A DNA stretch of 47,098 nucleotides from NCBI GenBank assembly GCA_900769985.1, contig CAAGIS010000162.1, positions 1-47,098 on the forward strand. The letters are read 5' to 3'. Origin of the DNA: Spirochaetia bacterium. Its GTDB lineage: Bacteria; Spirochaetota; Spirochaetia; Treponematales; Treponemataceae. The notes beneath the pieces are model-generated. The model saw nothing but the letters and a program-made list of their open reading frames with translations. It was not told the DNA's origin and ran no database searches. Shown here piece by piece: positions 42,382 to 47,098 of the stretch. Each line of letters opens with the position of its first letter. Position 1 is the first letter of the stretch. A program made the position numbers and the translations under genes.

Positions 42382-43875
42382 TTAAAACTGCTGGTACATA
42401 AACGGATTATGATTACTAATTACAACAAAACTAAGCGCGCATAAAAATGCCATTCCATATAAAATAAATTCTGCAACATTCAAAACTGCCTTATATTTAA
42501 CTGACAAAAGCACGCCCGAAGAATCTTTCTGAAGAAAAAATTTTTCCTTCAGGCTTCGTACAACAGGTGTTGAAAAAAGAATTCCAAGAATGAGATAAAT
42601 TCCATACTCGCGCAAAAACCTAACATCCGACAAATTAAATAGAGAGTTTCCCACAAAAGAAAACCCGGAATTTGTCAACTTAAAACCAGTCATTGCAAGA
42701 CAATAATTTATTCCTTCCCTCAATCCGTTATGGCTGAATAGAACCCAGTTGAAATTTATTATAAGGAGAACCAAAATCCGCCAAAGCAAAGAGGCTTTTC
42801 TGCCAAGTTGCGAAGGCTTTACAAGATAACGCTCAAATAAAATCAAGACAAAAAAAACAAGACCCCATGCAATAAAACTAAAACCAGCTCCATGCCAGAT
42901 TCCTGTACAAAGCCAGACTACAGCCAGATTAAAAACATTTCTAATACCAGATTTTCTTGAACCTCCAAGCGGAATGTATAAATAATCTCGGAACCATTCG
43001 CTTAAAGAAATATGCCAGCGTTTCCAGAAATCAGCTATGCCTTTACAGCAGTACGGATAGTTAAAATTCTCTTTAAAATTAAAACCAAGAATTTTCCCGA
43101 TTCCAACAGCCATATCAGTATAACCGGAAAAATCAAAAAACAGGCGCAGCGAAAAAGCCAGCGAACCGAGCCACAATGCAAAAACTGTCGCTTCTGAATT
43201 ACGGAAAGATGAATTTATATTACTTATCAGAACAGCAAGGTTATCTGCAATAATTATTTTCTTGCAAAACCCGAGTATAAAACGACGTGCGCCTTCATTT
43301 ACACTGTCTTTTGAAGGCAACTCAAAACCGAAGTTTTCTTTTATGTCTTTGTAACACACAATCGGTCCCATAATAACTTTAGGAAACATCAAAACGTAAT
43401 CAGAAAATTTTACGATATTTTTTTCAACTTGAAATAAATTTTTGTAGACATCAACAAGATACGAAATCAGCGAAAACACAATGAACGAAAGTCCAGGCAA
43501 CGGAATCTTTTGCGGCACAGAAAAATCAGAATGAAAAAGTGCATTGATACTATTCACAAAAAAAGCAGAATATTTGTAAAAAAACAATATTCCCAAATTA
43601 AAACAAATTCCTGCTGCCAGAAAGAACTTTGCAACTCCCTGCTTTTTATTATTGAAATAAGATATAAGCAAAGAAACGGCATAATTTGCAAAAACAAGGA
43701 ATAAAACATACATCATTCGCCTTGGCATAAAACCAGAATATGAATCAGAAAGGAAGTAAAAGCTGAAACTGAAAATAAAAAGAACGTAACTTCGGAATTC
43801 TTTTCTGCATATAAACCAGATTAATAAAAAGACAGGCAGAAATCCAAAAAGAAACAATAAACTTGAAAGTGCCAT
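42382..43875 (-). CDS. MBOAT O-acyltransferase, AlgI-like
   Basis: This 497-residue polytopic protein of about 11-13 TM segments has MBOAT hallmarks: SFIVFSLISYLVDVYKN, MGPIVCYKDI, DFSGYTDMAVGIGKILGFNF, WHISLSEWFRDYLYIPLGG and the catalytic histidine in LCTGIWHGAGFSFIAWG. It moves acyl groups (often acetyl) across the membrane to a partner such as the AlgJ-like protein encoded next. The ATG at 43875 is chosen since the protein then begins MALSSLLFLFGFLPVFL like the family. The upstream region is shared with a divergent XRE gene and carries two matching palindromes. Confidence 0.93.
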   Translation of the reverse strand: MALSSLLFLFGFLPVFLLIWFICRKEFRSYVLFIFSFSFYFLSDSYSGFMPRRMMYVLFLVFANYAVSLLISYFNNKKQGVAKFFLAAGICFNLGILFFYKYSAFFVNSINALFHSDFSVPQKIPLPGLSFIVFSLISYLVDVYKNLFQVEKNIVKFSDYVLMFPKVIMGPIVCYKDIKENFGFELPSKDSVNEGARRFILGFCKKIIIADNLAVLISNINSSFRNSEATVFALWLGSLAFSLRLFFDFSGYTDMAVGIGKILGFNFKENFNYPYCCKGIADFWKRWHISLSEWFRDYLYIPLGGSRKSGIRNVFNLAVVWLCTGIWHGAGFSFIAWGLVFFVLILFERYLVKPSQLGRKASLLWRILVLLIINFNWVLFSHNGLREGINYCLAMTGFKLTNSGFSFVGNSLFNLSDVRFLREYGIYLILGILFSTPVVRSLKEKFFLQKDSSGVLLSVKYKAVLNVAEFILYGMAFLCALSFVVISNHNPFMYQQF

Positions 43876-43960
43876 TGACTTCAAGCCCCCAATTTGCAAT
43901 AGTTCTTGATTTGTCATTTAAGGCTTCATTAGCCTTCATAGAACTCTCTATAATAAAAAT

Positions 43961-43973
43961 TTGCTTATAGCAA
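43961..43973. promoter_or_regulatory. Operator-like palindrome 1 between algI-like gene and XRE gene
   Basis: TTGCT-TAT-AGCAA. Read on the minus strand it extends to TGTTGCTATAAGCAA, matching palindrome 2 (TGTTGCTATGAGCAA) in 14 of 15 bases. It lies nearer the O-acyltransferase operon. Confidence 0.6.
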
Positions 43974-44006
43974 CATAATATATTGCTTTAGGATTATTTT
44001 CAAGTG

Positions 44007-44019
44007 TTGCTATGAGCAA
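44007..44019. promoter_or_regulatory. Operator-like palindrome 2 next to XRE start
   Basis: TTGCT-ATG-AGCAA, 46 bp from palindrome 1 and 14 nt before the XRE start codon at 44033. The two sites in one divergent spacer suggest binding by the XRE protein, possibly with looping. Confidence 0.6.
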
Positions 44020-44032
44020 TATTATTATTTTA

Positions 44033-44347
44033 ATGACAGATATTCTTTTAGTACTGGGTAACAACATTCGGAAAATAAGAAAAGAATTCGGATGGACACA
44101 ACAGTTTCTTGCAGAAAAATCGGGAATCTCCGTTCCTTTTATGACTCAAATAGAACTTGGAAGAAAATCAGCTTCGCTCGAAGTGATTCAAAATATTGCC
44201 AGTGCTTTAAATATTTCATACAAACAGCTTTTTGACGAAGAAATTATTTCCCAAAATGAACCAGTTAATTTAATCGCTTTTGAAAACCAATTGTCAGAAT
44301 CAATTCAAAAAACAATTCACGAAGAATTCAAAAAATTAAAATTGTAA
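44033..44347 (+). CDS. Small XRE-family regulator
   Basis: This 104-residue protein is mostly a Cro/CI helix-turn-helix (NNIRKIRKEFGWTQQFLAEK, SGISVPFMTQIELGRK) with a short helical tail (SESIQKTIHEEFKKLKL) that may dimerise. The ATG at 44033 is preferred to 44012, which lies inside palindrome 2. There is no Shine-Dalgarno, and AT-rich -10-like boxes end 4-7 nt upstream, so the message may be leaderless. It likely controls itself and perhaps the divergent O-acyltransferase pair. It resembles restriction-modification controller proteins in size, but no such system is nearby. Confidence 0.85.
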   Translation: MTDILLVLGNNIRKIRKEFGWTQQFLAEKSGISVPFMTQIELGRKSASLEVIQNIASALNISYKQLFDEEIISQNEPVNLIAFENQLSESIQKTIHEEFKKLKL

Positions 44348-44371
44348 AAATCGCAAAATATTCTATATAAT
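44342..44371 (+). promoter_or_regulatory. GNAT gene promoter
   Basis: TTGTAA (44342-44347), an 18-nt spacer and TATAAT (44366-44371) end 9 nt before the ATG at 44381. No Shine-Dalgarno is present. Confidence 0.5.
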
Positions 44372-44380
44372 ATAAAAAGT

Positions 44381-44842
44381 ATGCGTTTAAATATGAATTA
44401 TCGAAAAATTACAATTCAAGATTATGAAAAAATGCTTGATTTATGGAATTCGGTTGAAATGACAAAAAAGGCTTTAAATCCTGTTGATGACAGCCTTGAC
44501 GGAATTGCCCGTTATTTAAAACGAAATCCTGATACTTGTTTTGCAGCTGTAAATAATGATGGCGAACTTTGCGGTGTAATTTTAAGCGGACATGACGGAC
44601 GGCGCGGAATTGTTCACCATTTGTGTGTTTCTCCAAAATATCAGCGGCAGGGAATTGCTTCAAAACTTGTATCTTTGGCCGAGTCAGCTTTATTAAAAGA
44701 AGGAATTCAAAAAATTTTTATTCTTGCTTTTAAAGAAAATGAAAAAGCAAACGCATTCTGGCAGTCAAAGGGGTATACTTTGAGAACAAATCTGAATTAC
44801 CGCAATAAAAGTCTTTGCGACAAAATTCCTCAGGGTGAATAA
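44381..44842 (+). CDS. GNAT-family N-acetyltransferase
   Basis: This 153-residue protein has the GNAT fold with the acetyl-CoA loop in HHLCVSPKYQRQGIASKLV (the Q/R-x-x-G-x-G/A signature as QRQGIA) and a C-terminal LAFKENEKANAFWQSKGYTL segment. It transfers acetyl from acetyl-CoA to an unknown amine. A second in-frame ATG at 44393 would remove four residues and could be the real start. It has its own TATAAT promoter and is convergent with the ATPase gene. Confidence 0.88.
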   Translation: MRLNMNYRKITIQDYEKMLDLWNSVEMTKKALNPVDDSLDGIARYLKRNPDTCFAAVNNDGELCGVILSGHDGRRGIVHHLCVSPKYQRQGIASKLVSLAESALLKEGIQKIFILAFKENEKANAFWQSKGYTLRTNLNYRNKSLCDKIPQGE

Positions 44843-44898
44843 TGGTATTTTAGGTCTGTAGAAGGAATCAAAGCGAATCAAAAACCTGCCCAAAAACA

Positions 44899-46080
44899 TC
44901 AGTTTAAATCGTTTAATAATAAAAAGTCTTTAAGTTTAATGTGGCGGACTGTGCTAGTTGAATAGTCAAGTTCATCAGTTGTGATAAGAATTTTTTGAGA
45001 AAGATTGTCCAGGTTTGCAAAGGCTCGGAATTCTCTTTCGTAGGCTTTTTCATTTTGTACGCTATAGGCTACCTGAATAAAGTATTTTTTTCCTTCTTTT
45101 TCTGCGACAAAATCTACTTCCCGCTCCGAATCATTAAATACTTTTAAAGTGTAATCCATAAAAAGCAATTCGTTGTATACTGTGTTTTCAAGGTTGTGGT
45201 CTAAATCGTATCTGGAATCAGGACATCTTATGGAATTGAGTGCAACATCGGCATCGTAAATTTTATTGTAATATGAAAGTTCATTTTTTGTTCTGTTAGA
45301 AAATGGTTTTATCATATCAATGCCGAACGCTTCTTCAATATAAGCGATATAATTTGAAACCGTATGCACCGAACATTTTTCATTATTTAAACTTAAAAAA
45401 TCAGCAATAGATTTTAACGAGACAATTCTTGAATTTGAGCGGAAAACAAAGTTACAGACGCTTCTGAATAATTTTTCTTTTTGAATGTTATACCGAAGCA
45501 TTATATCGTTATGGATTATCGTTTCGTTTAAGTCGAAAAGGTAATCTTTCATCGCTTCATTTTCAAATTCCAGCCGTTTGGGAAAACCGCCCCACACAAG
45601 GTAATCCGTAACTGAAAAATCTTTATTGAGCTGTTTTGAATATTCTAGAATTTCCTTATAGACAAAAGGCCTGATTCTGAATGAAACATAACGGCCGCTT
45701 AATTCCTTTGTAAATTCCCTGGAAAGAAGTTTTGAATTTGAACCTGTAATAAAAACAGAATTATTTTCAAGCCGCAAAGTTTTGCACGCTTCCTGCCAGT
45801 TTTCAAGATTTTGAATTTCGTCTAAAAAAATATAACATTTGCCGTTTTTTTTATGAGCATCTACATAAGCCAAAAGAGAAGCTGCATCAGGAATTTGAGA
45901 TTGAATTCTGAGATTTTCAAATTCCAAAAAGATGATGTTGTCTGTTGATTCTGAAATTTCATCACGAACCTGCTGCAGAACAATGGATTTTCCGCATCTT
46001 CTGATTCCTGTAATAATTTTTATTAAATCAGACTCATAAAACGGACGGATTTTTTTAATATATCTTTCTCTACGTACCAT
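44899..46080 (-). CDS. AAA-type ATPase with DUF4143 domain
   Basis: This 393-residue protein has an AAA_14 ATPase part with Walker A GIRRCGKS (residues 25-32), Walker B CYIFLDEIQN and the sensor-like VFITGSNSKLLS. A middle winged-helix-like segment follows (about 205-250), then a DUF4143 part with a nuclease-like core (REVDFVAEKEGKKYFIQVAY, the E-x-D-x..E/Q-x-K style). Such proteins are common, often in multiple copies, and of unknown role. AAGG precedes the ATG. Its promoter overlaps a pair of 40-bp-spaced inverted repeats, suggesting tight local control. Confidence 0.88.
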   Translation of the reverse strand: MVRRERYIKKIRPFYESDLIKIITGIRRCGKSIVLQQVRDEISESTDNIIFLEFENLRIQSQIPDAASLLAYVDAHKKNGKCYIFLDEIQNLENWQEACKTLRLENNSVFITGSNSKLLSREFTKELSGRYVSFRIRPFVYKEILEYSKQLNKDFSVTDYLVWGGFPKRLEFENEAMKDYLFDLNETIIHNDIMLRYNIQKEKLFRSVCNFVFRSNSRIVSLKSIADFLSLNNEKCSVHTVSNYIAYIEEAFGIDMIKPFSNRTKNELSYYNKIYDADVALNSIRCPDSRYDLDHNLENTVYNELLFMDYTLKVFNDSEREVDFVAEKEGKKYFIQVAYSVQNEKAYEREFRAFANLDNLSQKILITTDELDYSTSTVRHIKLKDFLLLNDLN

Positions 46081-46097
46081 AAACTGACCTTGCCAAA

Positions 46098-46126
46098 ATT
46101 ATACTGCAAGATTTGTATCGATACAA
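46098..46126 (-). promoter_or_regulatory. Promoter of the DUF4143 ATPase gene
   Basis: Minus-strand TTGTAT (46121-46126), 17 nt, TATAAT (46098-46103). The spacer and -35 region are covered by inverted repeat copy 1. Confidence 0.65.
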
Positions 46127-46178
46127 GCAAATTTTGCAATGTACTGCAAGATTTGCAGAAGGTTTAACAAATTTTGCA
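46105..46178. repeat. Two tandem inverted repeats over the ATPase promoter
   Basis: TGCAAGATTTG, 12 nt, CAAATTTTGCA occurs at 46105-46138 and again at 46145-46178 with a 40-bp period. Arms are identical between copies while the 12-nt spacers differ. The spacer of copy 1 extends into the palindrome TTGTATCGATACAA. The layout is that of a double operator. Confidence 0.8.
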
Positions 46179-46207
46179 GTCTGGTTTTGTTTTTTTTATC
46201 GGGCGGC

Positions 46208-46259
46208 TTTTTGGTTGGTTCGGTCCTTCGACAGGCTCAGGAACCAAATCAACCAAAAA
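46208..46259. repeat. Long imperfect hairpin around CCTTCGACAGGCTCAGG
   Basis: The left arm from 46208 (TTTTTGGTTGGTTCGGTCC) pairs imperfectly with the right arm ending at 46259 around a 13-nt loop. The core resembles a palindromic motif I associate with interspersed repeats in several bacterial genomes (not checked). Confidence 0.65.
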
Positions 46260-46302
46260 CCAGGCTATGCGCCTTCGCAACATAGTTGCTCGGAGACTCA
46301 CT

Positions 46303-46327
46303 AAAAACAGTCCACTGGACTGTTTTT
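46303..46327. terminator. Perfect palindrome with A- and T-runs, terminator-like
   Basis: Arms AAAAACAGTCCA (46303-46314) and TGGACTGTTTTT (46316-46327) flank one base. With a one-base centre the RNA loop would open a few pairs, but the A/T flanks make a bidirectional terminator plausible. Confidence 0.45.
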
Positions 46328-46382
46328 GCACATACGTGCCCGTTCCCTAGGTTCCGCATTCGCTCCAGCCGCTTCCCTCGCT

Positions 46383-46404
46383 GTGAAAAGCCGGGGCTTT
46401 TCAC
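46383..46404. repeat. Perfect palindrome in the GC-rich island
   Basis: Arms GTGAAAAGCC (46383-46392) and GGCTTTTCAC (46395-46404) flank GG. Confidence 0.6.
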
Positions 46405-46516
46405 GCTCAGTCCAGTGGCCGCCTTCGGCGCCCCTACTATCCTTGCCGCAGTTTATTTTACTTTTCTGTGTTCCTGCGGAAAATCGCCTTGAACAGTGTG
46501 CGCACAAGTGGCTGAA

Positions 46517-46744
46517 TTAGGCAAACGCAAATTCAATCGGAATTATTGCATAAATCGGAAGCCGCCGCCCGAACATTTCAATTCCGTCCATTGCACGGAT
46601 TGCTCCCAAAACGGAATTTTTGCCCGTAATCTGCATGAAAAAACTGCCGTTCACAACGTAAAGACTGTAAAAAACATAGGCGTGGACGGTAATCACAACT
46701 GTAATCAAAGCGAACATCATCCGCTCAAACTGGTTTTTCGGCAT
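46517..46744 (-). pseudogene. Truncated DUF2798-like membrane protein gene
   Basis: The minus strand encodes 75 residues starting MPKNQFERMMFALITVVITV with a membrane segment, and stops abruptly at PIEFAFA. Relatives that I recall (small clostridial/spirochaetal DUF2798-type membrane proteins) continue for about another 80 residues after an EFxxA segment with two more TM helices. The stop coincides with the edge of the GC-rich repeat island, so the 3' half seems lost through insertion or recombination. AGGTG sits 7 nt before the ATG. It is divergent from arsR. A functional short protein cannot be excluded. Confidence 0.6.
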
Positions 46745-46882
46745 AAAACACCTAAAAAGGCAATGTTCCGTGATCAGATTTATTTGAGGCGAACCCCAAT
46801 ACGTGTGTCGTTTACATTGAGTTTTTCGATGTGTCCAGAATTTATTTTTTCTTGCAAGAATGTGCCGGCGGGAAAAAACATA

Positions 46883-46911
46883 TTGACGATTGTCTATATG
46901 TCTGCTATATT
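46883..46911 (+). promoter_or_regulatory. arsR promoter
   Basis: TTGACG (46883-46888), a 17-nt spacer, TATATT (46906-46911), about 45 nt before the start codon. Confidence 0.65.
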
Positions 46912-46914
46912 TTA

Positions 46915-46936
46915 CATATTGATGAGTATCGATATG
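46915..46936. promoter_or_regulatory. Probable ArsR operator
   Basis: Arms CATATTGAT (46915-46923) and ATCGATATG (46928-46936) pair at 8 of 9 positions around 4 nt. The site covers the predicted transcription start of arsR, as expected for autorepression. Confidence 0.5.
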
Positions 46937-46956
46937 TTGTTGGAGAAAGAGAAATT

Positions 46957-47098
46957 ATGACCATTGAAAAAACTGCGGAAATCTGCCGGGCTTTAGGCGA
47001 CGAAAACAGGCTTAAAATTATCGGGCTTTTGACTGGCGGTGAACTTTGCGCTTGCCGGATTTTAGAAAAGCTTGATATAACGCAGCCTACCCTTTCGC
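46957..47098 (+). CDS. ArsR-family metal-responsive regulator, N-terminal part (cut by window edge)
   Basis: 47 codons from the ATG at 46957 encode MTIEKTAEICRALGDENRLK, then IIGLLTGGELCACRILEKLD and ITQPTLS, the winged-helix start of ArsR/SmtB regulators. The ELCxC motif (Cys31, Cys33) matches the thiol site by which ArsR senses arsenite or antimonite, although other members with similar motifs bind different metals. GGAG lies about 12 nt upstream. An inverted repeat overlaps its start of transcription. The target genes lie beyond the window or include the divergent truncated gene. Confidence 0.88.
   Translation, partial: MTIEKTAEICRALGDENRLKIIGLLTGGELCACRILEKLDITQPTLS

Larger units (their letters stand above)
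46196..46510. repeat. GC-rich repeat island without credible genes
   Basis: This stretch of about 300 bp is clearly more GC-rich than its surroundings and packed with palindromes. Short overlapping ORFs on both strands have no family resemblance. It contains the interspersed motif CCTTCGACAGGCTCAGG inside a long imperfect hairpin (46208-46259), and a short palindrome TGTGCGCACA (46497-46506) at its right end. CAGTCCA recurs exactly 100 bp apart (46308 and 46408). It ends where a truncated membrane-protein gene begins. Confidence 0.7.

Noticed and set aside
46113..46520. Short ORFs on both strands in the GC-rich island
   Set aside because: They consist of palindromic repeat sequence, overlap each other on opposite strands and match no family.
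46496..46960. 154-residue plus-strand ORF
   Set aside because: It is antisense to the truncated membrane-protein gene and runs through the arsR promoter and operator; its translation lacks any domain.
1..47098. tRNA or rRNA genes
   Set aside because: I saw no cloverleaf with a CCA end or conserved T-loop, and no rRNA-like conserved stretch, on either strand by eye.

Overview
The window reads as chromosomal DNA of a low-GC spirochaete, most likely a gut or rumen type Treponema. This is inferred from family-level protein resemblance (an archaeal/fungal-type Asd, paired M16 peptidases, a cyclase with a membrane sensor, an archive of signalling PP2C/STAS proteins) and from the style of the intergenic repeats. 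No database search was possible. The left edge cuts phosphoglycerate kinase (minus strand) and the right edge cuts an ArsR-type regulator (plus strand).

Layout. 1-8293, minus strand: pgk start, a one-RRM RNA-binding protein, a thioesterase/M16/M16 operon, the dapA-asd lysine/diaminopimelate operon and a methyl-accepting chemotaxis protein. 8294-8801: a repeat-filled spacer. 8802-11354, plus: leuS. 11435-15771, minus: an STAS protein and two membrane SpoIIE-type proteins, one of which has lost metal ligands. 15953-19894, minus: grpE-dnaK-dnaJ. 19971-22904, minus: purE-purM-purN preceded by an XRE regulator fused to a desulfoferrodoxin-like domain. 23032-24318, plus: an HD-GYP protein. 24382-29627, minus: a spirochaete-type unknown protein, a TIM-barrel protein, a mutarotase-like protein and groEL. 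29883-35144, plus: a TetR/ABC-exporter operon with a clear operator, a hydrolase, rnhA and a lipoprotein. 35175-38332, minus: a class III cyclase overlapping a coiled-coil membrane protein. 38436-41184, plus: murJ and an M24 peptidase. 41221-43875, minus: an AlgI/AlgJ-type O-acylation pair divergent from a small XRE regulator that sits beside two matching palindromes. 44381-46080: a GNAT acetyltransferase and a DUF4143-type ATPase with a striking promoter/operator array. 46081-47098: a GC-rich repeat island, a truncated membrane-protein gene and arsR.

How it fits together. Most of the window is housekeeping (protein folding, purine and lysine synthesis, tRNA charging, envelope building). Around it lies a dense signalling layer: chemoreceptor, PP2C/STAS partner-switching proteins with a possible flagellar-sigma promoter, c-di-GMP hydrolase, cyclic-nucleotide cyclase and five local regulators. 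The least ordinary parts are the HTH-desulfoferrodoxin fusion, the pseudo-phosphatase/phosphatase/STAS operon, the operator-like inverted repeats beside several regulators, two copies of one stem-loop 6 kb apart, and a recurrent gene-start architecture with -10 boxes only 5-9 nt from the ATG and no Shine-Dalgarno, suggesting leaderless transcripts.
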